44,308 bases of DNA from Clostridia bacterium. GTDB lineage: Bacteria; Bacillota; Clostridia; Christensenellales; Borkfalkiaceae. The translations under genes and the position numbers were made by a program. A model generated the notes under the pieces. The model searched no databases. It worked only from the letters and a program-made list of their open reading frames with translations, and had not been told where the DNA came from. The DNA lies in contig JAJPZC010000013.1 of the NCBI GenBank assembly GCA_021204585.1, positions 7,268 through 51,575 of the forward strand, in the 5' to 3' direction. Every line of letters begins with the position of its first letter. Positions within the stretch are counted from its first letter, which is position 1. Shown piece by piece: positions 26,063 to 36,334 of this stretch.

Positions 26063-27361
26063 TTACTTCTTCTTTGTGGGGATGAGGACCTCTTTGCCGC
26101 CCATGTACTTGCGGAGGACATCAGGGATGGTGACGGAGCCGTCTGCCTGGAGATGGTTCTCAAGGAAGGCTATGAGCATGCGGGGCGGAGCGACGCAGGT
26201 GTTGTTGAGGGTGTGGCAGTACTCGTACCTGCCCGTGGCGGAGTTCTTGTAGCGGATGTTAAGGCGGCGGGCCTGGGCGTCCGTGAGGTTGGAGCAGCTG
26301 CCGACCTCGAAATACTTGTGCTGGCGGGGGCTCCAGGCCTCCACGTCACAGCTCTTGTACTTGAGGGGAGCGAGGTCTCCGGAGCAGCATATGAGCTGGC
26401 GGACGGGGATCTCCATGGAAGTGAAGAGCTCCACGGTGTAGCGCCAGAGCTTCTCATACCACTCATCGCTCTGGTCAGGCTTGCAGACCACTATCATCTC
26501 CTGTTTCTCGAACTGGTGTATGCGGTATATGCCCCTCTCCTCGATGCCGTGGGCACCCTTCTCCTTGCGGAAGCAGGGCGAGTAGGACGTAAGGGTCTGG
26601 GGAAGGTCCTCTTCCTTCAGGTTTGCGCCCATGAAGCGGCCTATCATGGAGTGCTCAGAGGTGCCGATTAAGTACAGGTCCTCGCCCTCTATCTTGTACA
26701 TCATGCCGTCCATTTCCTCGAAGCTCATGACGCCGGATACGACGTCGCTGCGGATCATGAAGGGCGGAATGACGTATGTGAAGCCCTTGTCTATCATGAA
26801 GTCCCTGGCGTACGTTGTCATTGCGGAATGCAGGCGGGCAATGTCGCCTATGAGATAGTAGAAGCCGTTTCCGCTGGTGCGGCGGGCGGAATCCAGGTCC
26901 ACGCCTCCGAAGCTCTCAAGGATGTCAAGGTGGTAGGGCACCTCGAAGTCCTTCTCGGGCTGGCCCAAGAAGACCTCTCCCTGCACGTTGTGGGTCTCGT
27001 CCGGGCCTAAGGGCACGTCGTCTGCTATGATGTTGGGTATCTGCATCATAGCGGCCTTCAGGCGGGCCTCCACTTCTGCACACTCCTTCTCTATCTCCAC
27101 GACGCGGTCATTGTTGGCAACGGAGTCTGCCTTGACCCGGTTGGCCTCGTCTATTTTCTTCTCGCGCATGAGGGTGCCGATTTGCTTTGCCAGCACGTTG
27201 CGGCGGGCACGCCTCTCATCCCCCTCCCTCTGGAGGGCGCGCTTCCTTGCGTCCAGCTCCAGGACTTCATCCACAAGCGGAAGCTTAGCATCCTGGAACT
27301 TCTTTCTTATGTTCTCCCTTACTTTGTCCGGGTTCTCGCGTATAAGGTTGATGTCTATCAT
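26063..27361 (-). CDS. serS: Seryl-tRNA synthetase
   Basis: MIDINLIRENPDKVRENIRKKF...; class II motifs 'FEKQEMIVV' and 'SCSNLTDAQARRLNIRYK'; start at 27361. Confidence 0.96.
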   Translation of the reverse strand: MIDINLIRENPDKVRENIRKKFQDAKLPLVDEVLELDARKRALQREGDERRARRNVLAKQIGTLMREKKIDEANRVKADSVANNDRVVEIEKECAEVEARLKAAMMQIPNIIADDVPLGPDETHNVQGEVFLGQPEKDFEVPYHLDILESFGGVDLDSARRTSGNGFYYLIGDIARLHSAMTTYARDFMIDKGFTYVIPPFMIRSDVVSGVMSFEEMDGMMYKIEGEDLYLIGTSEHSMIGRFMGANLKEEDLPQTLTSYSPCFRKEKGAHGIEERGIYRIHQFEKQEMIVVCKPDQSDEWYEKLWRYTVELFTSMEIPVRQLICCSGDLAPLKYKSCDVEAWSPRQHKYFEVGSCSNLTDAQARRLNIRYKNSATGRYEYCHTLNNTCVAPPRMLIAFLENHLQADGSVTIPDVLRKYMGGKEVLIPTKKK

Positions 27362-27567
27362 ATTCTCATAGCCTTCCCCGGCATGAGCCTTTTCCATATG
27401 CGGCAGGCATTCCTGCCGCCGCGGCATTGCACCGGGTTTTTACATTGTGAAATTATACTTCAAACGCCTCTCAAATGCAATTAAAATATGCATACAGCTT
27501 GAAAAAACAGCGGGCGCATGGTATAATGATTCGTATCATTCCGCAGAAGATGTGCTTTAGAGAGAAT

Positions 27568-30414
27568 ATGAGCAAGATATCGTTTAAGCCAACTGAAGAA
27601 GAGAATCCGAAGGAGCCGGAAAAGAAGGAAGACGTGAAGCTGGACGCCTCCCTTCTGGATGCGCCTGCGGGCGGCGACAGTGCCGGATCTCCAGAGGCTG
27701 CGCCAGCGGCTGCGGCTCCTGCCAAGACCGTGCGCAAACCCTCAAGGACCGCTCCGAAGGCAGCCCCCAAGGCCGCTTCCGCAAAGGCTGCAGCTGCTGC
27801 TCCTGCGGCAGAGGATTCCGCAAATAATGATGAGGAAGAAGCCGGCCCCTCCGGGGTGCTGGTCTTTCCGGATACTCCGCAGTACATAACGGTTCCTGCG
27901 GAGAAGGGTTCCAAGACGGGCCCCCGGAAGATAGAGAGGGTGCATCCTCCCCTGGACCAGGGGCTTTCCACGGAGCAGGTTGCCGAGAGGACGCCGGGCG
28001 CTGCGAACGTCACGGAAAAGAGATACTCCCGCTCCTATGCCAGCATATTCATCGGCAACATATGCACCTTCTTCAACCTGCTGTGCCTTCTTGCGGGCAT
28101 AGCTCTGGTGCTTGCCAACACGAAGGGCGTATCAAACTACATGGTGCTGTTCATAACGGCTATAAACATCATAGTCGGCATCGTGCAGGAGATAAGGTCC
28201 AAGCACTCCATAGACAAGCTCTCGCTCCTCGGCGCAAGTTATGTGAAGGTCATACGCAACGGGGAACAGATTGAGATACAGACCAGCGAGATAGTCGTGG
28301 ATGACGTCATCATCCTTGAGACGGGCGCACAGGTGCCCGTGGACTGCTATCTTGCCGAAGGGAACATAGAGGTCAACGAGTCCATCCTCACCGGTGAGTC
28401 GGTGTCCGTAAAGAAGAACATAGGGGACATAGTATATGCCGGAAGCTTCATCTCGGGCGGCAACGGAAAGCTGAGGGCCGAGAAAGTAGGCAAAGAGACC
28501 TACATAGAGAAGCTCACCGTCAAGGCCAAGAAGTACAAGCGCCCCAACTCCGAGATAATGAACTCCACAAAGTTCCTTATCAAGTGCATCACCGTCCTCA
28601 TCATCCCGATAGCCATAGGCACCTTCCTCATTGCATACCATCACGTGGACGAGAGCGCCCTTGCCAGCATCTCCCCCTGGATCTTCTCCAGCGAAGTGAA
28701 CTATGCGATACAGCGGACCTGCACGGTAGTCATAGGCATGATTCCGTCGGGCATGATCCTTCTGACCAGTATTGCCCTAGCCGTGGGCATAATACGCCTC
28801 ACACGGTGCAAGACGCTGGTGCAGGACATGTACTCCCTTGAAATGCTTGCGCGCGTGGACGTCCTCTGCCTGGACAAGACGGGCACCATTACGGACGGAC
28901 AGATGAAGGTCAACGACACTATAATCCTCAACACCGTAGGGGACTACTCCATGCAGGAAATCATGGGCAGCATGCTCAAGGCTTTGAACGACAACAACCA
29001 CACGTCCATAGCCCTGCAGAACCATTTCGGGTACAGCGACAAGCTCACGCCCACGGCCAGGATACCCTTCAACTCCAAGAGAAAGCTCTCAGCCGTGACG
29101 TTCGACGAGGTCGGAACCTTCGTCATGGGGGCCCCGGAGTTCGTCCTGAAGCCCTATCCCGCCAAGGTTGAAAGGATGGTCAAGCAGCTTGCCCAGAGCG
29201 GCTACCGTGTCCTGGCCGTAGCCCATTCCAATGCCTCAATAGCTGGCGACAGGGTGCCTTCCGTTGTGAAGCCCATAGCCATCATATCCATAGCAGACAA
29301 CATCCGTGAGGATGCCATACCCACGCTTAAATGGTTCGCAGACAACGACGTCTCCGTCCGCGTCATCTCGGGCGACAACCCCGTAACCGTAGCCGAGGTT
29401 GCCCGCAGAGCCGGCATACAGCACGCCGAGAAGTTCATATCCCTCGAGGGCATGAGCGACCGCGAGGTTGAGGATGCCGCCAACAAGTACACCGTCTTCG
29501 GCCGCGTCTCGCCGGAGCAGAAGGCCGTCCTCATACGTTCCATGAAGTCCCAGGGACACACCGTGGCCATGACGGGCGACGGCGTGAACGACATCCTGGC
29601 AATGAAGGAAGCGGACTGCGCCATCTCGGTTGCGGCCGGAAGCGAGGCCGCGCGCAACGTGAGCCATCTGGTGCTCATGGACAACAACTTCGCATCCATG
29701 CCAAAGGTTGTTGCCGAAGGCAGAAGAGTCATCAACAACATAATGAACTCCTCCTGCCTGTACCTCATGAAGACCCTCTTCACAGCCATCCTGGCCGTGA
29801 TCTGCATATGCATGTCCCAGCCGTACCTCTTCCTTCCGCAGAACATGCTCTTGATGGAGTTCGTGATAATAGGCGTTCCGTCGTTCTTCTTATCCCTCCA
29901 GCCCAACAAGGACAGGGTGCACGGCAGATTCATGACGCACGTGCTGTCGGGCGCGATAGCGGGCGCCGTGGTCATGATTCTGTGCGTAATGTCAATGTAC
30001 ATCACGCAGTACTGCAACGAGGACTTCGCTGACTACTACAGGCCCATGTGCATGATAGCCCTGACCTTCTCAGGCTTCGTCATGGTATACAGAACCTGCC
30101 AGCCCTTCAACCTCTACAGAACCGTCCTGTGCCTGTGCGTCCTCGCCCTGTGCATCGTAGGCTTCTCCGTGCCGGCCCTCACGAACGCCATGTTCTACAC
30201 CGGCTGGCTGGACATCACGTGGGACTATGCAAAGATCCTCGTCATCGTTGTCGTGGTCATGGCAGCCTTCCCCATATCCGGCCTCATGCTCAAGCTCATG
30301 CACTTCATCATGCCGTCCTCGGTCAACAAGGCCCATGAGCCCCACGCCAAAAAAGAGCCGCATGGCGGCCGCCAGAATCCTCCTGCGGAGCCCTCGCAGC
30401 CTGCGCAGAAGTAA
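27568..30414 (+). CDS. P-type (HAD family) cation-transporting ATPase with a ~150-aa low-complexity N-terminal extension
   Basis: 'ILTGESVSV', 'CLDKTGTITDGQMKV', 'MTGDGVNDILAMKEADCAI'. Start taken at MSKISF (27568). Confidence 0.9.
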   Translation: MSKISFKPTEEENPKEPEKKEDVKLDASLLDAPAGGDSAGSPEAAPAAAAPAKTVRKPSRTAPKAAPKAASAKAAAAAPAAEDSANNDEEEAGPSGVLVFPDTPQYITVPAEKGSKTGPRKIERVHPPLDQGLSTEQVAERTPGAANVTEKRYSRSYASIFIGNICTFFNLLCLLAGIALVLANTKGVSNYMVLFITAINIIVGIVQEIRSKHSIDKLSLLGASYVKVIRNGEQIEIQTSEIVVDDVIILETGAQVPVDCYLAEGNIEVNESILTGESVSVKKNIGDIVYAGSFISGGNGKLRAEKVGKETYIEKLTVKAKKYKRPNSEIMNSTKFLIKCITVLIIPIAIGTFLIAYHHVDESALASISPWIFSSEVNYAIQRTCTVVIGMIPSGMILLTSIALAVGIIRLTRCKTLVQDMYSLEMLARVDVLCLDKTGTITDGQMKVNDTIILNTVGDYSMQEIMGSMLKALNDNNHTSIALQNHFGYSDKLTPTARIPFNSKRKLSAVTFDEVGTFVMGAPEFVLKPYPAKVERMVKQLAQSGYRVLAVAHSNASIAGDRVPSVVKPIAIISIADNIREDAIPTLKWFADNDVSVRVISGDNPVTVAEVARRAGIQHAEKFISLEGMSDREVEDAANKYTVFGRVSPEQKAVLIRSMKSQGHTVAMTGDGVNDILAMKEADCAISVAAGSEAARNVSHLVLMDNNFASMPKVVAEGRRVINNIMNSSCLYLMKTLFTAILAVICICMSQPYLFLPQNMLLMEFVIIGVPSFFLSLQPNKDRVHGRFMTHVLSGAIAGAVVMILCVMSMYITQYCNEDFADYYRPMCMIALTFSGFVMVYRTCQPFNLYRTVLCLCVLALCIVGFSVPALTNAMFYTGWLDITWDYAKILVIVVVVMAAFPISGLMLKLMHFIMPSSVNKAHEPHAKKEPHGGRQNPPAEPSQPAQK

Positions 30415-30430
30415 CCTGCCCAAACATCCC

Positions 30431-30459
30431 AAGGCAGAGCCCAAGCGCCCTGCCTTTTC
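30431..30459 (+). terminator. Terminator of the P-type ATPase gene
   Basis: AAGGCAG...CTGCCTTTTCT. Confidence 0.65.
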
Positions 30460-30650
30460 TGTTGCCCAAATCTGCCTTAGAAGCGACTTATAGCTACTTA
30501 AAGGCTGTTTCGGCCCCTCTCCCTGCCTCCAAAAACCGCCTGCTTTCGCCTGCAGATTTTGCTTGACAACCTGATGCAAACGGGAGTACAACAGGCAGTA
30601 CGAACATTTGTTTCTTTGCAGCGCGGCCCCGCCAGCAAATGGAGAAAGAC

Positions 30651-30804
30651 CATGGAAAACAAGACAGACAAGATACCAGAGACGCCCACAGGAAACAACG
30701 GAGATGGCATGAGATCCGAATATGACTTCTCCGGCGCCGTACGAAACCCGTACATCCAGCATATAGGCACAAAGCTTGCAGCGGATGAGAAGACCGGTGA
30801 GTGA
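30651..30804 (+). CDS. Small ORF (50 aa) with an 'EYDFSxAVRNPY' motif reminiscent of antitoxin-type small proteins
   Basis: MENKTDKIPETPTGNNGDGMRSEYDFSGAVRNPYIQHIGTKLAADEKTGE; GGAG about 8 nt before ATG. Confidence 0.5.
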
Positions 30805-30818
30805 AAGGCAATGTATGC

Positions 30819-30957
30819 CACTCTTTTGTGAAAAAACAGGCTTTACGGGGGAGAAGTTGAAAATAATTTCATGTTCTCCCCCTTAAACGGCATTTTTGGG
30901 ACGGTCTGGTCTTACCATGTGGCCATTGACAGCCCGCCTGCACATGCAGGCACAGAG
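30819..30957. repeat. Copy 1 of a duplicated ~135-bp element with two hairpins
   Basis: TTTTGTGAAAAAACAGGCTTTACGGGGGAGAAGTTGAAAATAATTTCATGTTCTCCCCCTTAAACGGCATTTTTGGGACGG... then AGCCCGCCTGCACATGCAGGCACAGAG. Confidence 0.85.
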
Positions 30958-31067
30958 CCTTACATGCGAGATATAATCGGGTTATCGGCCATATCTTACA
31001 TTATACCGCTGCTATATAGCCGTTATCCGGCATTTAGCGCTTCTGTGAATCGGTACAGAAAAGGCTC

Positions 31068-31205
31068 ACTTTTGTGAAAAAACAGGCTTTACGGGGGAGA
31101 AGTTGAAAAAAATTTCAAATTCTCCCCCTTAAACGGCATTTTTGGGACGGGCCAGGCCTGTTCCGGGGGCAAAGTAAAGCCCCCTGCGCTTGCGGGCACA
31201 CAGGA
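31068..31205. repeat. Copy 2 of the duplicated element (offset 246 bp)
   Basis: TTTTGTGAAAAAACAGGCTTTACGGGGGAGAAGTTGAAAAAAATTTCAAATTCTCCCCCTTAAACGGCATTTTTGGGACGG... then AGCCCCCTGCGCTTGCGGGCACACAG. Confidence 0.85.
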
Positions 31206-31242
31206 GGCGTATGGTGTTCTGTATGAGGCTTGGGACGCGGGA

Positions 31243-34071
31243 TCAGATGTCCGTGTCGTCGTCCTTGCCTTCGTCATCGGAGTCATCGGTGTCCAGATCG
31301 TCGAAGATGTCATCCTCGAAGGCGTCGCGGAAGTCACGGGATGAGGCGGTTACGTATTCGGCATCGCCGTCGTCAAGGTCCTCGGCGGAGGAATCGAAGG
31401 CATCATCGTCAATTATGTCGGAGTAGTCAAGGGTATCAAGATCGTCAAAGGACGCATCAGAGGCCTCTGAAGGCTCTGTACCGTCTGTATCGGCGATGTC
31501 AGTGTCTTCCCCGGGAATGGTGTCAGAGGCCGTTACAGCGGAATCTGGCGCGTCTGCGGACGTTTCTTCGGGTGCGGTGATCTCTTCGTCTTCGTCATCA
31601 TCGCGCTCTGTTACGGCCACGGTGGCAACAGAGCCCTCTTTGAGCTTCATGAGGCGCACGCCCCTGGAGGCTCTGCTTATGCAGGAGATGTCGGAACAGT
31701 GCATGCGGATTATGATGCCGGTGTCGGAGATTATCATGACGTCGTCTTCAGCGGGGCTGACCTGCTTGAGGTTTACGAGTGTGCCCGTGACGTCGTTGAA
31801 GACGCCTGCCTTCATGCCCTGGCCGGCACGGCCGTGAACGGTGTAGTCTGAGATTTTGGAGCGCTTGCCGTAGCCGTTGGATGTTACGGTGAGGACGTCC
31901 TTGGACTTGTCCACCACCATCATGTCCACGAGGGCATCGCCCTCGCCTATCTTCATGGCGCGGACGCCGGCGGCGTTGCGGCCCATGGAACGGACTGCGG
32001 ATTCAGGGAAACGGATCACCTTGCCGCCTTTGGAGGCTACCATGATGTCATCTGTGCCTGTGGTGAACTGCGCGGAGACCAGGAAGTCGCCTTCGTTAAG
32101 GGATATGGCGATTTTACCGTTGCGGTTGATGCGCTCAAACTCGGACATGGGGGTCTTTTTGATGAGCCCGCGGTCGGTTGCAAAGGCTATGTAGCCTTCG
32201 ACCGTTGTGACAGGGATTATGGTCGTGATCTTCTCATCCTGCGTTATCTGCACGAGGTTCACGATGGCCCTGCCGCGGTTGGCTCTGGCGGCCTCGGGGA
32301 TCTCGAACGCCTTTATGCGGTATACGCGCCCTAAGCTGGAGAAGAGAAGCAGGGATGCGTGTGAGGAGCAGATGAACATGTCCTCCACGAAGTCCTCTTC
32401 CTTGGGCTTGTGGCCGGTTATGCCTGTGCCGCCGCGGCGCTGTGCCTTGTACTCTGCAACGGGAAGACGCTTTACGTAGCCGGTGTGGGTCATGGAGACC
32501 ACTACCTGCTCTTCGGGGATGAGATCCTCGTCTTCTATCTCGCCGTCAAAGTCGGTGGCTATCTCGGTCTTGCGCTTCGTGGGGAAGCGCTTTTTGATGT
32601 CCAGAAGATCTGTCTTTATGATGTCAAGGACTCTTGCTTCGTGGGAAAGGATGTCCCTGTAGTCCGCTATGGCGGCCTCGAGGACGGAGAGTTCGTCCTG
32701 GATCTTGTTCACCTCGAGGTGAGACAGGCGGTAGAGGCGCAGCTCTGCCACGGCCGTGGCCTGACGGTCATCGAGGTCAAAGCTTGCCGTGAGCTTCTGC
32801 ACGCAGTCCGTCTTGTCTTTGGCACTGCGGCAGACGGCTATGACCTCCTCTATGCTGGCCTGGGCGATAACGAGGCCCTCGAGGATATGGGCCCTCTCTT
32901 CGGCCTTGGCGAGGTCGTACTTGGTGCGGCGGGTTATGACGTCCTTCTGGTGCTCAAGATAGTAGTATATGAACTCCTTGATGTTGAGTATCTTCGGGGT
33001 GCCGTCCACAAGGGCAAGCATGATAAGGCCGTCGGAGACCTGCAGATCGGTGTGCTTGTACAGAAGGTTTAAGACAACCTGAGGATTGGCGTCCTTCTTG
33101 AGCTCTATGACTATGCGCATGCCGTCACGGCCGGACTCGTCGCGGATGTCCGATATGCCGTCTATGCGCTTGTCCTTGACAAGGTTTGCGATTGTCTCAA
33201 TGAGCTTTGCCTTGTTGACCTGGTAGGGGATTTCGTCCACTACAATGCGGCTGCGGGTTGCGTTGCCGCTCTTGTACTCCTCAACCTCGCATTTGGAACG
33301 GATTATGATGTTTCCGCGTCCGGTGCGGTATGCCTTGCGCACGCCCGCACGGCCCATTATCACTGCGCCTGTGGGAAAGTCCGGGGCCTGGATGTACTGC
33401 ATGATGCCGTCCACGTCTATGTCCGGATTGTCTATCATGGCCACTATGCCGTCTATGACCTCCCCGAGGTTGTGCGGAGGGATGTTTGTGGCCATGCCGA
33501 CTGCTATGCCGTCTGAGCCGTTTACAAGCATGTTGGGAAAACGGCTGGGAAGGACGGTGGGCTGCATTCCGGTGTCATCGAACGTGGGATAGAAGTCCAC
33601 GGTGTCCTTGTCAAGGTCGCGGAGCATCTCTGCTGCAATTTTTGAGAGCCTGGCCTCGGTGTAACGCATTGCTGCCGGAGGGTCTCCGTCCACTGAGCCG
33701 AAGTTTCCGTGGCCGTCCACAAGGGGTTCGTTTATGGTGAAGTCCTGTGCAAGGCGCACAAGGGCATCGTATACTGAGGAGTCTCCGTGAGGATGGTACT
33801 TGCCTAAGCAGTCTCCGACTATGCGCGCGCACTTTCTGTACGGCTTGTCCGAATAGAGGCCCAGCTCATGCATGGAGTACAGGATGCGCCTGTGAACGGG
33901 CTTGAGGCCGTCCCTAACGTCCGGTATGGCACGCGATACGTTTACGGCCATGGCGTACGCTATGAAGGACTTCTTGAGCTCATCGTTGACCTCCACGTCC
34001 AGAGTCTTTGTGAGCGCCAGAGTCTTTTTGAACTCTTCGGTAAGCTCAGGGCTGGTTTCTTTCTTTGCCAT
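31243..34071 (-). CDS. gyrA: DNA gyrase subunit A with a long acidic C-terminal tail
   Basis: [27 protein letters not shown]...[22 protein letters not shown]; GyrA box-like QRRGGTG; tail ...[20 protein letters not shown]. Confidence 0.96.
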   Translation of the reverse strand: MAKKETSPELTEEFKKTLALTKTLDVEVNDELKKSFIAYAMAVNVSRAIPDVRDGLKPVHRRILYSMHELGLYSDKPYRKCARIVGDCLGKYHPHGDSSVYDALVRLAQDFTINEPLVDGHGNFGSVDGDPPAAMRYTEARLSKIAAEMLRDLDKDTVDFYPTFDDTGMQPTVLPSRFPNMLVNGSDGIAVGMATNIPPHNLGEVIDGIVAMIDNPDIDVDGIMQYIQAPDFPTGAVIMGRAGVRKAYRTGRGNIIIRSKCEVEEYKSGNATRSRIVVDEIPYQVNKAKLIETIANLVKDKRIDGISDIRDESGRDGMRIVIELKKDANPQVVLNLLYKHTDLQVSDGLIMLALVDGTPKILNIKEFIYYYLEHQKDVITRRTKYDLAKAEERAHILEGLVIAQASIEEVIAVCRSAKDKTDCVQKLTASFDLDDRQATAVAELRLYRLSHLEVNKIQDELSVLEAAIADYRDILSHEARVLDIIKTDLLDIKKRFPTKRKTEIATDFDGEIEDEDLIPEEQVVVSMTHTGYVKRLPVAEYKAQRRGGTGITGHKPKEEDFVEDMFICSSHASLLLFSSLGRVYRIKAFEIPEAARANRGRAIVNLVQITQDEKITTIIPVTTVEGYIAFATDRGLIKKTPMSEFERINRNGKIAISLNEGDFLVSAQFTTGTDDIMVASKGGKVIRFPESAVRSMGRNAAGVRAMKIGEGDALVDMMVVDKSKDVLTVTSNGYGKRSKISDYTVHGRAGQGMKAGVFNDVTGTLVNLKQVSPAEDDVMIISDTGIIIRMHCSDISCISRASRGVRLMKLKEGSVATVAVTERDDDEDEEITAPEETSADAPDSAVTASDTIPGEDTDIADTDGTEPSEASDASFDDLDTLDYSDIIDDDAFDSSAEDLDDGDAEYVTASSRDFRDAFEDDIFDDLDTDDSDDEGKDDDTDI

Positions 34072-34084
34072 TTTCTAGGCCTCC

Positions 34085-36013
34085 TTAAATATCCAGCTCT
34101 TCAACAAGCTTGGCGTTCTCTTCTATGAACTGGCGTCTCAGCTCCGGCTGCTCTCCCATAAGGAGCGCAAACAGCCTGTCCGCCTCCACGGCGTCATCTA
34201 TGTTGATGCGCACCAGCGTGCGTCTTGCGGGATCCATTGTGGTCTCCCACAGCTGCTCCTTGCTCATCTCGCCCAGGCCCTTGTACCTCTGAATCTCAAA
34301 TTTTCCGGGATGGGACTCTCTGAACTCATCCATGGCCTGTTCAGTATAGAGGTACGTGTCCTCTATTCCCTTGCCTGTGATCTTATAGAGGGGCGGCTGT
34401 GCGGCGTACACGTGGCCGTGCTCTATAAGCGGCCTCATGTACCGGAAGAAGAAGGTGAGCAGCAGGATGCGTATGTGAGAGCCGTCCACATCGGCATCCG
34501 TCATGATTATGATTCTGTCATAGCGGAGCTTGGACTCGTCAAAGTTCTCCTGCGTAATGCCGCATCCGAAGGCCGTTATCATGGCCCTTATCTCCTGGTT
34601 CTCCAGGGCCCTGTTTATGCGTACCTTTTCAACGTTGAGAATCTTTCCGCGGATGGGAAGCACTGCCTGGAACCTGCGGTCTCTGCCCTGCTTTGCGGTG
34701 CCGCCGGCGGAGTCTCCCTCTACGATGTATATCTCGCACAACTCCGGGCGCCTGTCTGAGCAGTCTGCAAGCTTCCCGGGAAGCTTTGTGCCCTCCAGAA
34801 CGCCCTTGCGTATTGTCTCTTCACGGGCCTTTCTTGCGGCCTCGCGGGCACGCTGCGTTATAAGGCAGCGGTTTATAAGCGCCCTGGCTTCAACCGGATG
34901 CTCCTCAAGATACGTGCCGAACTTGTCCGTCACGGCCTTCTGCACGAAGCCTCTCACGTACGTGGAGCAAAGCTTTGCCTTGGTCTGGCTCTCGTACTGG
35001 GCGTCTGCTATCTTTACAGACACAACGGCCGTAATGCCCTCACGGACGTCATCTCCGGAGAGCTTGTCGTTCTCCTTCAGGATCTTGAGATTGTGGCCGG
35101 CATCGTTTATAACCTTCGTTAAGGCCGCCTTGAAGCCGTCCAGGTGCGTTCCTCCGTCCGGCTGGCGGATGTTGTTGGAGAAGGGGAAAATCATCTCAGC
35201 GAGGCTGTCATTGTACTGTATGGCAACTTCCAGGAACCTGTCATCCCCCTCGGAAGCCTCAAAATAGACGGGCTTCTCAAAGAAGGTCTCCTTGCCCTGG
35301 TTTATGTCCTCTATGAAGCCCACAACGCCTCCCTCATAGCAGAAGGAGTCCGTCCTTGCGGGGTCCTCGCGAAGGTCCGTGAGCGTCAATGTCAGCCCCT
35401 TGTTGAGGTATGAGAGCTCTCTTAGGAGCGTCTTCAGCGTGTCGTAGTTGAATACCGTGGCCTCAAGAATGGTTGCATCAGGATGGAAGGTTATGGAAGT
35501 GCCTGTGGCGTCCGTGTCCTCGACTATCGCAAGGGGCGCCTCCGGCTTGCCGCAGTGATACACCTGGCGGTACTTGTGACCGTTCTGGCAGACCTCCGCT
35601 ACAAGAGTATCCGAAAGGGCGTTGACGCATGACACGCCCACGCCGTGCAGGCCGGATGAAATCTTGTATCCGCCTTCCTTGTTCCCGCCGCCGAACTTTC
35701 CGCCGGCATTGAGGTTGGTGAGCGCGAGTTCCACGCCGCTCACGCCCTCGGCCTCATTTATTCCCGTGGGGATTCCTCTGCCGTTGTCCCTTACGGTGCA
35801 GGAGCCGTCCTCCGTGATGATGACGTCTATCCTGTCGCAGTAGCCCGCCAGGGCCTCGTCTATGGAGTTGTCTATAACTTCCCTTACAAGGCAGTGCAGG
35901 CCCTTCTCGTCCGTAGGCCCTATGTACATTCCCGGGTGCTCTCTCACAGGCTCCAGACCCTTTAAGGCGCGCAGGGAATTCGCATCATAACTTGCTTCAA
36001 CTTTTTCAGGCAT
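34085..36013 (-). CDS. gyrB: DNA gyrase subunit B
   Basis: LEPVREHPGMYIGPTDEKGLHCLVREVIDNSIDEALAGYC...EIYIVEGDSAGGTAKQGRDRRFQAVLPIRGKILNVEK. Confidence 0.97.
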   Translation of the reverse strand: MPEKVEASYDANSLRALKGLEPVREHPGMYIGPTDEKGLHCLVREVIDNSIDEALAGYCDRIDVIITEDGSCTVRDNGRGIPTGINEAEGVSGVELALTNLNAGGKFGGGNKEGGYKISSGLHGVGVSCVNALSDTLVAEVCQNGHKYRQVYHCGKPEAPLAIVEDTDATGTSITFHPDATILEATVFNYDTLKTLLRELSYLNKGLTLTLTDLREDPARTDSFCYEGGVVGFIEDINQGKETFFEKPVYFEASEGDDRFLEVAIQYNDSLAEMIFPFSNNIRQPDGGTHLDGFKAALTKVINDAGHNLKILKENDKLSGDDVREGITAVVSVKIADAQYESQTKAKLCSTYVRGFVQKAVTDKFGTYLEEHPVEARALINRCLITQRAREAARKAREETIRKGVLEGTKLPGKLADCSDRRPELCEIYIVEGDSAGGTAKQGRDRRFQAVLPIRGKILNVEKVRINRALENQEIRAMITAFGCGITQENFDESKLRYDRIIIMTDADVDGSHIRILLLTFFFRYMRPLIEHGHVYAAQPPLYKITGKGIEDTYLYTEQAMDEFRESHPGKFEIQRYKGLGEMSKEQLWETTMDPARRTLVRINIDDAVEADRLFALLMGEQPELRRQFIEENAKLVEELDI

Positions 36014-36243
36014 TTTGTACCTCTCCGGCTGCCTCTTGCCAAGCCCAAAAATGAGCCCGGTCAGGCGCTCTTTCAGTATACCATATTATATAAATCAATG
36101 CAAGAAAATGACCGTAAAAAAATGTTTTTTAGAGCAGATTTTCTACAAAATCCGTCCTCCAAAAAGCCTCAGTTTTTGCTCCATTCCGGCCCCTCAAAAC
36201 GCCCTCCGGAACACCCTCCAGAATGCCCTTTTTAAGATGCCAG

Positions 36244-36273
36244 AAAGGCCCCGGATTTTACTCCGGAGCCTTC
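36244..36273 (-). terminator. Terminator of the M50/Ppx/FtsB-like operon
   Basis: Minus strand AAGGCTCCGGAGTAAAATCCGGGGCCTTT. Confidence 0.65.
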
Positions 36274-36334
36274 CGTGAATTCTCTTAAGTTGCAGTCCTC
36301 CGGCATGCCCGCGCAGAAAAGCCGGACTGCCCCG

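Noticed and set aside
27362-27567. T-box leader upstream of serS
   Set aside because: No T-box core sequence or terminator/antiterminator pair; the spacer is short and shared with a divergent gene.
29202-30017. 271-aa minus-strand ORF opposite the P-type ATPase
   Set aside because: Antisense to conserved ATPase domain; Met/Ser/Thr-rich shadow translation.
30871-31077. 68-aa ORF across the duplicated element
   Set aside because: Crosses the hairpin element, no ribosome-binding site, and the sequence is explained by the non-coding repeat.
34530-35267. 245-aa plus-strand ORF opposite gyrB
   Set aside because: Antisense shadow of the GyrB frame.
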